Shown here in pieces: positions 1-5,063 of a stretch of DNA of 5,063 nt; within the stretch, counting starts at the first letter, position 1, and every line of letters begins with the position of its first letter. A program made the position numbers and the translations under genes. The notes beneath the pieces were generated by a model. That model had not been told where the DNA came from and searched no databases. It worked only from the letters and a program-made list of their open reading frames with translations. Origin of the DNA: CAZLLV01 sp964560325 (lineage in GTDB: Bacteria > Acidobacteriota > Thermoanaerobaculia > Multivoradales > DATKCC01); contig CAZLLV010000031.1 of assembly GCA_964560325.1 (NCBI GenBank), positions 1-5,063 on the forward strand, given 5' to 3'.

Positions 1-427
1 GCCCGAGCACCAGGTGCGAGGCCCAGGTGAAGCGCTTGGTGTAGGAGTAGCCGAGGACGATCGCCAGCGCCAGCGGGTTGAGCCGCCAGGCGGCGAGCAC
101 GAGGAGCCCCGAGCTGGCGGCGACGAACAGCGCCACCGCCCCCGGCGTCACCAGCCCCGCGGGCAGCGCGCGGCTCGCGGTGCGCGGGTTCTCGGCGTCG
201 ATGCGGCGATCGGCGAGCCGGTTGAAACCCATCGCGGCGCTGCGCGCGCCGACCATCGCGACCAAGATCCAGCCGAAGGTCGAAAGCGACGGCATCCCCT
301 CGGCGGCCAGCACCATGCCCAGCAACGCGAACGGCAGCGCGAACAGGGTGTGCTCGATCTTGATCATCTCGAGCACGGTGCCGAGGGTGGCGAGCGCGCC
401 GCGACAGTGGGCGGTCTCGATCTCCAT
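1..427 (-). CDS. UbiA-family polyprenyltransferase (MqnP/UbiA-like), partial: N-terminal half
   Basis: This is a membrane prenyltransferase that would attach a polyprenyl chain to an aromatic acid in quinone synthesis. The translation from ATG at 427-425 gives 142 residues and is still open at the window edge, so about half of the usual ~290 residues is missing. The conserved N-terminal stretch IKIEHTLFALPFALLG is at residues 22-37. The first Asp-rich prenyl-diphosphate/Mg2+ motif NxxxDxxxD is N69-D73-D77, followed by NPRTASRALPAG (80-91) and GYSYTKRF (126-133). Membrane segments are likely at about 28-42, 50-66, 96-114 and 118-130. The GAR-SAAM-FNRLADRR pattern is as I remember it for futalosine-pathway MqnP-type enzymes, but 4-hydroxybenzoate prenyltransferase (ubiA) cannot be excluded, so no symbol is given. 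The start is supported by a normal ~20-residue lead before the conserved region; GTG at 430-428 is an adjacent alternative, and no clear Shine-Dalgarno is visible. The second Asp motif lies outside the window. Confidence 0.9.
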   Translation of the reverse strand, partial: MEIETAHCRGALATLGTVLEMIKIEHTLFALPFALLGMVLAAEGMPSLSTFGWILVAMVGARSAAMGFNRLADRRIDAENPRTASRALPAGLVTPGAVALFVAASSGLLVLAAWRLNPLALAIVLGYSYTKRFTWASHLVLG

Positions 428-448
428 CACGCCGGAGATGCTATCCCG

Positions 449-467
449 GGCGGCGGTGACCGCCGCC
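449..467 (-). terminator. GC-only hairpin between the RES toxin and the prenyltransferase gene
   Basis: A perfect 8-bp stem (GGCGGCGG / CCGCCGCC) encloses a 3-nt loop, in the 82-bp spacer after the toxin stop and 22 bp before the prenyltransferase ATG. No T-run follows on the minus strand (the next bases are CGGGATAG), so it is not a classical intrinsic terminator. It could pause polymerase, stabilise an mRNA end or attenuate read-through. GC-rich genomes form such palindromes by chance, so function is uncertain. Confidence 0.3.
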
Positions 468-477
468 AGTCGCCGCG

Positions 478-517
478 CACGTAGAAGTACAGTCCCAGGA
501 AGCGTACTCCTACTGTG
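478..517 (-). repeat. Imperfect inverted repeat (hairpin) spanning the toxin stop codon
   Basis: The arms are 478-490 and 504-517. Read on the minus strand, CACAGTAGGAGTAC can pair with GTACTTCTACGTG: 13 pairs including one G-U, with one bulged A, around a 13-nt loop. The TAG stop of the RES gene (512-510) lies inside the first arm. The arms are much less GC-rich than the surroundings, which makes a chance GC palindrome less likely. No U-tract follows, so an intrinsic terminator is doubtful. A 3'-end stabiliser, a protein-binding site or one end of an inserted module are other options. Confidence 0.4.
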
Positions 518-1112
518 CGGGCACACCTCGATCGACCATGGTGAGCTCCGCGGCACGCGGCGGCGGGAGGACCTCGACGCCGCACTCAGTCGCCATCGCC
601 GGCGTCAGCCGTTGTCGCTCGCCGTCGTCCCGCCGGGTAGCTCCTGCTCTGCCGAAGAGCGCGACCCCGCTCGGCCGGGCCCGGGGATCGTGGCGCAGGT
701 CGTGGCGGACGCCGGCGAAGCCGAGAGATCGGAACGCCGCGGCCCAGCGTCTGGGCAGGGCATGCGGAAGCACGGTCGCGAGCTCGGTGGTGACTCCGAA
801 CCGTCCCGCCGCGCGGTGCGTCGTGGCGGCCAGGCGTGCCTCGGGGTCGGGCGGCGCGACCCGCCGCAGGTCGCGAGCCGCCACCCAGGCCGGCGTGACC
901 GGTCCCAGGCGGGAGGCCTCGCGGACGGCGGCGTAGGCGTCGGTCGCCAGGTAACAGGTGCCCGCGGGCGGAACCAGATCGAAGCGGCCCGAGCCGTCGC
1001 TCGAGAACCACCAGGTGCCGCGGCCGCTGCGGCACACGCGCACCAGCTCGGCGGGGACGCGCGAGAAGGGGAAGCCGCCGAGGTCGTTCGGCGGCTCGCG
1101 GAGGGAGCTCAT
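510..1112 (-). CDS. RES-domain toxin of a RES/Xre toxin-antitoxin module
   Basis: The product is 200 residues and complete, ending in TAG. RES toxins act in the cytoplasm: characterised members degrade NAD+ (MbcT of M. tuberculosis is an NAD+ phosphorylase) or ADP-ribosylate a host enzyme (ParT). The domain begins at about residue 22 (LVRVCR), followed by GTWWFSSDGSGRFDL (32-46), GTCYLATD (51-58) and AAVREAS (61-67). Candidate active-site residues are R25, R43, Y54 and E65. The spacings R43-Y54 (11) and Y54-E65 (11) equal those I recall for MbcT R47-Y58-E69. The conserved serine of the RES triad cannot be assigned with confidence; T108/T109 or S148 are candidates. A GVALFG strand lies at 149-154. 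ATG at 1112-1110 is chosen because it begins the conserved protein and overlaps the antitoxin stop as ATGA. No separate Shine-Dalgarno is visible, which suggests translational coupling. In-frame codons upstream to 1649 overlap the antitoxin and encode Arg-rich nonsense. Confidence 0.88.
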   Translation of the reverse strand: MSSLREPPNDLGGFPFSRVPAELVRVCRSGRGTWWFSSDGSGRFDLVPPAGTCYLATDAYAAVREASRLGPVTPAWVAARDLRRVAPPDPEARLAATTHRAAGRFGVTTELATVLPHALPRRWAAAFRSLGFAGVRHDLRHDPRARPSGVALFGRAGATRRDDGERQRLTPAMATECGVEVLPPPRAAELTMVDRGVPAQ

Positions 1113-1354
1113 GCAGCCAACGCGGCCGAAGCCGCGCGGGCGGCGGCGAGGACGCGGGCGACGTCGCCTCGCCGCAGCGTCTCGAGCGGAACGTCGCCGA
1201 GCTCGGGATCGCGGGTGCGGAGCCATCCGGCCAGGGTCCAGCCGTCCACGGCCTCCTCGGGGAAGAGGGTGAGCACGTCCCCGAGCCCGGGAAGGACATG
1301 GCCGTCGTCGAACTGCCACGCGGGATACAGATGCACCCCGTCCGCGGTGATCAC
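1109..1354 (-). CDS. Antitoxin C-terminal half: Xre/MbcA/ParS toxin-binding segment
   Basis: From a possible GTG start at 1354-1352 this frame encodes 81 residues and ends at TGA 1111-1109, overlapping the RES start as ATGA. TADGVHLYPAWQFDDG (residues 3-18) and the helical stretch with GWTLAGWLRTRDP and PLETLRRGDVARVLAAAR match the C-terminal domain that in MbcA/ParS-type antitoxins contacts the RES toxin. The GTG overlaps the TGA of the upstream half (GTGA), and GGAG at 1367-1364 lies 9 nt before it, a plausible ribosome-binding arrangement. The segment is clearly real coding sequence by family resemblance. Whether it is translated on its own, made by frameshifting, or dead is unknown. Confidence 0.55.
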   Translation of the reverse strand: MITADGVHLYPAWQFDDGHVLPGLGDVLTLFPEEAVDGWTLAGWLRTRDPELGDVPLETLRRGDVARVLAAARAASAALAA

Positions 1355-1662
1355 AGCAACAGGCTCCGGCGCGCCGCCCGGGCGGCCACCGCCTGGCGGG
1401 TGACCCCCAGCCGCGCTTCGACGCCGTGGCTGCGCAGGAACGGTCCGACGAGATCGTCCCAGGGCGACGGCACCGGTGCCTGGGCGACGACCGCGCGCTC
1501 GCCGAAAGACTCCGGCTCGCCGAGCAGCTCCGACGGGGACCGGCCCCTGCGGCGGTAGTCCTCGAGCACGCCGGCCAGTGCCTCGGCGAACCGGCTCGTC
1601 GCCCGTTCGAGGTACTCCAAATCGATCGATGCGGTTGCCGTTCGTGCATGCTCGCGTGCCAT
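1351..1662 (-). CDS. Antitoxin N-terminal half: helix-turn-helix DNA-binding segment
   Basis: This 103-residue open frame runs from ATG to TGA. It contains a helical segment (IDLEYLERATSRFAEALAG, 13-31), a linker (ESFGERAVVAQ, 51-61) and a helix-turn-helix-like segment (about 71-100, core LGVTRQAVAARAARR). It ends abruptly at RRSLLL, where related antitoxins would run on into the toxin-binding domain. If translated alone it should still be able to bind DNA but should lack the RES-binding surface. The gene starts 89 bp after the pump stop codon. No good Shine-Dalgarno precedes the ATG, and no convincing -10 box is seen. Confidence is for this frame being real coding sequence; whether it is an independent protein is uncertain. 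Confidence 0.6.
   Translation of the reverse strand: MAREHARTATASIDLEYLERATSRFAEALAGVLEDYRRRGRSPSELLGEPESFGERAVVAQAPVPSPWDDLVGPFLRSHGVEARLGVTRQAVAARAARRSLLL
1364..1367 (-). promoter_or_regulatory. Candidate ribosome-binding site for re-initiation at the antitoxin break
   Basis: GGAG stands 9 nt upstream of the GTG at 1354-1352 that overlaps the premature TGA. It is the one feature that makes a bicistronic reading of the split antitoxin mechanically possible. It also encodes part of RRS in the upstream frame, so it may be coincidental. Confidence 0.25.
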
Positions 1663-1663
1663 C

Positions 1664-1717
1664 CGTCAATGCTGTCACGGGCTCGTCAACGTCATCAACC
1701 CAAGACGCTCGTCGAAC
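1664..1717 (-). promoter_or_regulatory. Direct repeats upstream of the antitoxin, candidate operator
   Basis: On the minus strand the spacer holds GTTCGACGAGC (1717-1707) and GTTGACGAGC (1690-1681), nearly identical, and TTGACG occurs at 1689-1684 and again at 1669-1664, exactly 20 bp apart. TTGATGAC (1698-1691) is a further related copy. Xre-type antitoxins usually repress their own operon from sites just upstream, so this is a reasonable operator candidate. I see no convincing -10 box, so the promoter itself is not called. Confidence 0.25.
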
Positions 1718-1755
1718 GCGCCCGCCACCCGCAGGAGCCCGGCGCGATCCCTCAC
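1675..1755 (-). CDS. Possible 26-residue ORF after the pump gene
   Basis: A GTG at 1755-1753 overlaps the TGA of the pump gene (GTGA) and is preceded by GAGGAGG about 5 nt upstream. The frame encodes 26 residues ending AGAFDERLGLMTLTSP and stops at 1677-1675, 12 bp before the antitoxin ATG. The purine-rich stretch also encodes the Glu-Glu of the pump tail, so the Shine-Dalgarno may be incidental. I recognise no family. It could be a leader peptide, the remnant of a lost downstream operon gene or a chance frame; the last is quite likely. Confidence 0.2.
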   Translation of the reverse strand: MRDRAGLLRVAGAFDERLGLMTLTSP

Positions 1756-4700
1756 GCCGCCTCCTCGGCCGCCGGAAGGCCCGCCGGGGCGGCCTGCAAG
1801 CCGCGCCGCTTCCAGAGCGCGAAGATCGCCGGGTAGACGGTCAGCTCGAGCAGGAAGGACGTGACCACGCCGCCGACCATCGGTGCCGCGATCCGCTTCA
1901 TGACGTCGGCGCCGGCTCCGGAGGAGAGCATCATCGGCATCAGGCCGAACATCGTCGTCAGCACGGTCATCAGCTTGGGCCGGATGCGCTGCGCCGCGCC
2001 CTCGACGATCGCCTCGCGCAGGTCGTCGAAGCTCCGGAGGTCCCCTTCCTCGCTCCGCCGCCGCCAGGCGAGCTTGAGGTAGAGCAGCATCACCACGCCG
2101 GTCTCCGCGTCGAGGCCGGCGAGCGCGATCAGGCCGACCCAGACCGCGACGCTCAGGTTGTAGTCGAGCGCCCAGAGCAGCCACACCGCGCCGATCAGCG
2201 AGAACGGCACCGCCAGCAGCACGATCCCGACCTCGGCCAGCGAGCGGGTGCTCAGGTAGAGCAGCAGCGCGATCAGGAACAGCGTCACCGGCACTACCAG
2301 CTGGAGCCGCTCCCTGGCGCGCTCGTAGTTGCGGAACTGCCCGGCCCACTCGATGCGCACACCGGTCGGCAGCGCCACCTGCTGGGCGACCACCCGCCGC
2401 GCTTCGTCGACATAGCCGGCGAGCGAGCGTTCGCCGGGGTCGACGAAGACGTAGCCGACCAGCCGGCCGTTCTCGCTCCGGATCATCGGCGGGCCGGCGG
2501 CGAAGCCGATCCGCGCCACCTGGCGCAGCGCCACCTGGGCGCCCGACGGGGTGGCGACCAGCACGCGCTCGAGCCAGCGCGGGTCGTCGCGGAAGCCGTG
2601 GGCGTAGCGGACGGCGATCGGATAGCGCTCGCGCCCCTCGACGGTCTCGGCGATCGCCCGGCCGCCGATCGCGGTGGTGACCACGTCGTGGACGTCGGCG
2701 ACCCGCACACCGTAGCGCGCCGCCGCCTCGCGGTCGACCTCGACGTCGAGGTAGAAGCCGCCGGTCGCGCGGTCGGCGAAGGCGCTACGGGTGCCCGGGA
2801 TGCCGGCGACCGCCTGTTCGATCTCGACCGCGGCCTGCTCGACGACGTCGAGGTCGTCGCCGAAGACCTTGACCCCGAGCGGCGCGCGGATGCCGGTGGA
2901 CAGCATCTCGGTGCGGGTCTGGATCGGCATCCACCAGATGTTGGGCATGCCGGGGTAGGAGAGCTCGGCGTCCATCTCGGCGATCAGGGCGTCCCAGGTC
3001 AGCCCGTCCCGCCACTCCTCGGACGGCTTGAGCACCACCACGGTCTCGACCATCCCGATCGGCGCCGGGTCGGTGGCGGTCTCGGCGCGGCCCATCTTGC
3101 CGAACACCGAGACCACCTCGGGGAACGCGGCGAGCCGGCGGTCCATGTCCTGGAGCACGCGCGCGGCCTCGCTCGCGCCCATCCCGGGCGGCGCGGTCGG
3201 CATGTAGAGGATCGCGCCCTCGTGCAGCGGCGGCATGAACTCGCTCTCGAGCGCGAGGAAGGCGGGCACGGTGGCGAGGATCGCCAGCGCCGCCGCCCCG
3301 ACCACCGCCCACCGCCAGCGGACGACGAAGCGCACGACCGGCGTGTAGGCGCGGATCAGCCAGCGGTTGACCGGGCTCGCCTCCTCGCGCCGGATGCGGC
3401 CGCGGATCACCAGCGCGGCGAGCGCCGGGGTCAGCGTCACCGCGAGCACGGCGGCGAAGCCCATCGAGTAGGTCTTGGTGAAGGCGAGCGGCCGGAACAG
3501 CCTTCCCTCCACTCCCTGGAGCGTGAACACCGGCAGAAACGACACGGTGATCACCAGCAGCGAGAAGAAGAGCGACGGCCCGACCTCCTGCATGGCGGCG
3601 ACGATCACCGCCCGCCGCGGCTCGGCGCGCCCATCCACGGTGCCACCGCCCGCCTCCCAGCGCTCGAGCCACTTGTGGACGTTCTCGACCACGATGATCG
3701 AGGCGTCGACCATGGCGCCGATCGCGACCGCGATGCCGCCGAGCGACATGATGTTGAGGGTCAGCCCCTGGAATCCCATCGGGATGAACGAGAGCAGCAC
3801 CGCCACCGGCAGGGTGACGATCACCACCAGGGCGCTGCGGGCGTGCAGCAGGAACGCCAGGATCACCAGCGAGACGACCAGCATCTCCTCGAGCAGCGTG
3901 TGGGTGAGGGTCTCGATCGACTCGCGGATCAGCCCCGAGCGGTCGTAGGTGACCACCAGCTCGACCCCCTCCGGGAGGCTCGCGCGCACCTCCTCGAGGC
4001 GCGCCTCGACGGCGTCGATCACCTTCAGCGCGTTCTCGCCGTAGCGCATGACGACGATGCCGCCGACCGCCTCGCCCTGGCCGTCGAGGTCGGCGAACCC
4101 CCGGCGCGGCGCCGGACCGAGCCGGACCTCGGCGACGTCGGCGATGCGCACCGGCACGCCGCCGGTGGTCGACCGCAGCACCACCAGCTCGAGGTCGCGC
4201 CGGTCGCGGACGTAGCCTCGCCCGCGCACCATCACCTCGTGTTCGCCCAGCTCGAGCACCTGGCCGCCGACCTCCTGGTTGGACTCGCGCACCGCGGCCA
4301 CGACCTCCTGGACCGGGATGCCGAACGCCTCGAGCTTCAGCGGGTCGACGACGATCTGGTACTCCTTGACGAAGCCGCCGATTGACGCGACCTCCGCCAC
4401 CCCGGGGACGGTCTCGAGCGCGAAGCGGACCTGGTAGTCCTGGAGGCTTCGGAGCTCCTGGAGGTCGTGGCGGCCGCTCCGGTCGACCAGCGCGTACTGG
4501 TAGACCCAGCCGACGCCGGTGGCGTCCGGGCCGAGGGTCGGAGTCACCCCGTCGGGCAGCCGGGGGCGCGCCTCGTCGAGGTACTCGAGCACGCGCGAGC
4601 GCGCCCAGTAGAGGTCGGTGCCGTCGTCGAAGATGACGTAGAGGAACGACATCCCGAACATCGACTGGCCGCGCACGGAGGCCACCCGCGGCGCCGCCAG

Positions 4701-4946
4701 CAGCGCCGCGGCGAGCGGGTAGGTGACCTGGTCCTCGACGATGTCCGGGCTCTGCCCGGGCCACTCGGTGAAGACGATGACCTGGGCGTCGGAGAGGTCG
4801 GGGACGGCGTCGAGCGGCGAGCGGACGAGCGAGTACCAGCCCCACACCGCGAGCGCGGCGACGAACACCAGGGTCAGCCACGGGTTGTAGGCCGAGGCGG
4901 CGATCGTGCGAGCGATCCAGCCGGCGCGCGGCGTGGTCTCGTTCAA
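1752..4946 (-). CDS. cusA: CusA-type Cu(I)/Ag(I) efflux RND transporter, inner-membrane pump
   Basis: This proton-driven inner-membrane pump takes up Cu+/Ag+ and passes it through an adaptor and outer-membrane channel. Its 1064 residues compare with 1047 in E. coli CusA. Twelve membrane segments are visible: TM1 about 22-41, TM2-6 about 351-514, TM7 about 545-565 and TM8-12 about 882-1043, with two large periplasmic loops (42-350, 566-880). The proton-relay residues are present: D414 in GAMVDASIIVVEN, E948 in AGLDAETGVVMLL and K991 in RIRPKLMT. The three-methionine metal site of CusA (M573/M623/M672) corresponds to M582 (LYMP), M632 (GMVET) and M681 (EMLSTGI); as I recall them, CzcA-type Zn/Co pumps lack this set. 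Channel pairs M400/M1016 and M412/M495 are present. The TTG start at 4946-4944 is chosen because it overlaps the preceding TGA as TTGA and gives the usual short N-terminus before TM1; the next in-frame Met is residue 96. The overlap suggests co-translation with the upstream gene. Confidence 0.95.
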   Translation of the reverse strand: MNETTPRAGWIARTIAASAYNPWLTLVFVAALAVWGWYSLVRSPLDAVPDLSDAQVIVFTEWPGQSPDIVEDQVTYPLAAALLAAPRVASVRGQSMFGMSFLYVIFDDGTDLYWARSRVLEYLDEARPRLPDGVTPTLGPDATGVGWVYQYALVDRSGRHDLQELRSLQDYQVRFALETVPGVAEVASIGGFVKEYQIVVDPLKLEAFGIPVQEVVAAVRESNQEVGGQVLELGEHEVMVRGRGYVRDRRDLELVVLRSTTGGVPVRIADVAEVRLGPAPRRGFADLDGQGEAVGGIVVMRYGENALKVIDAVEARLEEVRASLPEGVELVVTYDRSGLIRESIETLTHTLLEEMLVVSLVILAFLLHARSALVVIVTLPVAVLLSFIPMGFQGLTLNIMSLGGIAVAIGAMVDASIIVVENVHKWLERWEAGGGTVDGRAEPRRAVIVAAMQEVGPSLFFSLLVITVSFLPVFTLQGVEGRLFRPLAFTKTYSMGFAAVLAVTLTPALAALVIRGRIRREEASPVNRWLIRAYTPVVRFVVRWRWAVVGAAALAILATVPAFLALESEFMPPLHEGAILYMPTAPPGMGASEAARVLQDMDRRLAAFPEVVSVFGKMGRAETATDPAPIGMVETVVVLKPSEEWRDGLTWDALIAEMDAELSYPGMPNIWWMPIQTRTEMLSTGIRAPLGVKVFGDDLDVVEQAAVEIEQAVAGIPGTRSAFADRATGGFYLDVEVDREAAARYGVRVADVHDVVTTAIGGRAIAETVEGRERYPIAVRYAHGFRDDPRWLERVLVATPSGAQVALRQVARIGFAAGPPMIRSENGRLVGYVFVDPGERSLAGYVDEARRVVAQQVALPTGVRIEWAGQFRNYERARERLQLVVPVTLFLIALLLYLSTRSLAEVGIVLLAVPFSLIGAVWLLWALDYNLSVAVWVGLIALAGLDAETGVVMLLYLKLAWRRRSEEGDLRSFDDLREAIVEGAAQRIRPKLMTVLTTMFGLMPMMLSSGAGADVMKRIAAPMVGGVVTSFLLELTVYPAIFALWKRRGLQAAPAGLPAAEEAA

Positions 4947-5063
4947 TGCTCGTGCCCCGGGTGCGCCGCGGGGGCGGCGGGGGCAGCGGGGGTGCCATGG
5001 TCGCCGTGGTCGGCGGCGGCATGGTCGCCGTGGTCGGCGGCGGCGCCGTGGTCGCTGGGGTCG
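4943..5063 (-). CDS. C-terminal end of a probable CusB-like periplasmic adaptor with a His/Asp-rich tail (partial)
   Basis: Only the last 39 codons and TGA are inside the window. The tail carries 8 His and 6 Asp among many Ala/Pro/Gly, built from two copies of AAADHGDH preceded by a partial DHG, then a Pro/Ala linker and AAHPGHEH at the end. Its stop overlaps the pump start by 4 nt (TTGA). In cus/czc operons the gene just before the pump normally encodes the membrane-fusion adaptor, and such adaptors sometimes carry His-rich ends that bind metal. The adaptor identity is inferred from position, because no adaptor fold domain is visible here. Another His-rich periplasmic metal-binding protein is possible. 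Coding status of the frame is well supported by the coherent repeat and the overlap. Confidence 0.65.
   Translation of the reverse strand, partial: DPSDHGAAADHGDHAAADHGDHGTPAAPAAPAAHPGHEH
4997..5044 (-). repeat. 24-bp tandem repeat, two perfect copies, encoding AAADHGDH
   Basis: Copies lie at 5044-5021 and 5020-4997 and are identical at all 24 bases, including codon choice (CAC then CAT for the two His). A partial unit (GAC CAC GGC) precedes them. Each unit is 8 codons, so copy-number change keeps the frame and adds or removes two His and two Asp. Confidence 0.9.

Larger units (their letters stand above)
1109..1662 (-). pseudogene. Xre/MbcA/ParS-type antitoxin locus, interrupted by a frame change near 1352-1356
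   Basis: Read as one gene with a -1 correction, this locus gives about 184 residues: an N-terminal helical region (about 13-40), a helix-turn-helix (about 71-100, with LGVTRQAVAARAARR), then TADGVHLYPAWQFDDG and a C-terminal toxin-binding domain (GWTLAGWLRTRDPELG, then PLETLRRGD). This order is typical of antitoxins that repress their own promoter and cap RES toxins, and the RES gene follows with an ATGA overlap. As sequenced, the first frame stops at TGA 1353-1351 right after RRSLLL, and the family-like sequence continues in the -1 frame from VITADG. One added G (CTGTG to CTGGTG) would restore a continuous LLLVITADG. The start ATG 1662-1660 is firm at the upstream side because an in-frame TGA lies two codons before it. 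Whether the break is a real deletion, an assembly error or a functional split is open; the two halves are also listed separately. Confidence 0.75.

Noticed and set aside
1347..1354. 8-bp palindrome GTGATCAC as an operator
   Set aside because: It lies within the antitoxin coding sequence at the frame break and short palindromes of this size are common; noted only as a possible deletion site.
1345..1370. Programmed -1 ribosomal frameshift in the antitoxin
   Set aside because: No X XXY YYZ slippery heptamer precedes the TGA (the sequence is CTG TTG CTG TGA), so this is less likely than an indel or re-initiation, though not formally excluded.
78..1403. 441-codon plus-strand frame over the TA and prenyltransferase region
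   Set aside because: Low-complexity Arg/Ala/Ser composition and complete overlap with three recognisable minus-strand genes.
510..1649. Longer 379-codon version of the RES protein starting at 1649
   Set aside because: The extra N-terminal part is Arg/Ser-rich nonsense out of frame with the antitoxin; recognisable RES sequence begins just after the ATG at 1112, which also forms the ATGA overlap.
1476..4385. 969-codon open frame on the plus strand antisense to the pump
   Set aside because: It is rich in Arg, His, Asp, Gly and Pro with no recognisable domain, as expected from reading a GC-rich gene backwards; the minus strand encodes a textbook CusA over the same bases.
1752..4946. Assignment of the pump as CzcA (Zn/Co/Cd)
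   Set aside because: All three CusA metal-site methionines and two channel Met pairs are present, which favours monovalent Cu/Ag transport.
2785..5022. 745-codon minus-strand frame overlapping the pump
   Set aside because: Arg/Pro/Gly-rich out-of-frame shadow of the pump; starts inside the His-rich tail and contains no family motif.

Overview
The window is GC-rich throughout (roughly 70% by eye), and every gene I can support lies on the minus strand, so transcription runs from high to low coordinates. A CusA-type RND pump, which needs an outer membrane, points to a Gram-negative bacterium. The partial prenyltransferase resembles the UbiA/MqnP type common in Acidobacteriota, Myxococcota/deltaproteobacteria and similar high-GC phyla. 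The exact taxon cannot be fixed from this sequence.

Layout in the direction of transcription. (1) 5063-4943: the last 39 codons of a gene with a histidine/aspartate-rich tail, probably the periplasmic adaptor (CusB-like) of the same efflux system. (2) 4946-1752: a complete heavy-metal RND pump of the CusA (Cu+/Ag+) type, 1064 residues, starting at a TTG that overlaps the upstream stop (TTGA). (3) 1751-1663: a short spacer with a possible 26-codon ORF and short direct repeats. (4) 1662-1109: an Xre/MbcA/ParS-type antitoxin locus whose reading frame is broken near 1352-1356; the two halves are each open and meet at a GTGA stop/start overlap. (5) 1112-510: an intact RES-domain toxin, joined to the antitoxin 3' end by an ATGA overlap. 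(6) 517-428: the spacer with two hairpins, one spanning the toxin stop codon. (7) 427-1: the N-terminal 142 residues of a UbiA-family prenyltransferase that runs off the left edge.

Two functional units are therefore visible. One is a metal-export operon: the adaptor tail and the inner-membrane pump, presumably with an outer-membrane factor outside the window. The other is a RES/Xre toxin-antitoxin pair placed between that operon and a quinone-biosynthesis-type membrane enzyme. The most noteworthy signals are the split or frameshifted antitoxin next to an intact toxin, the His-rich tail built from a 24-bp tandem repeat, and a CusA that keeps the three-methionine metal site but appears to lack two of the four methionine pairs described in E. 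coli CusA. I found no CRISPR array, tRNA, rRNA, insertion sequence or riboswitch. The long open frames on the plus strand are read as shadows of the GC-rich minus-strand genes.
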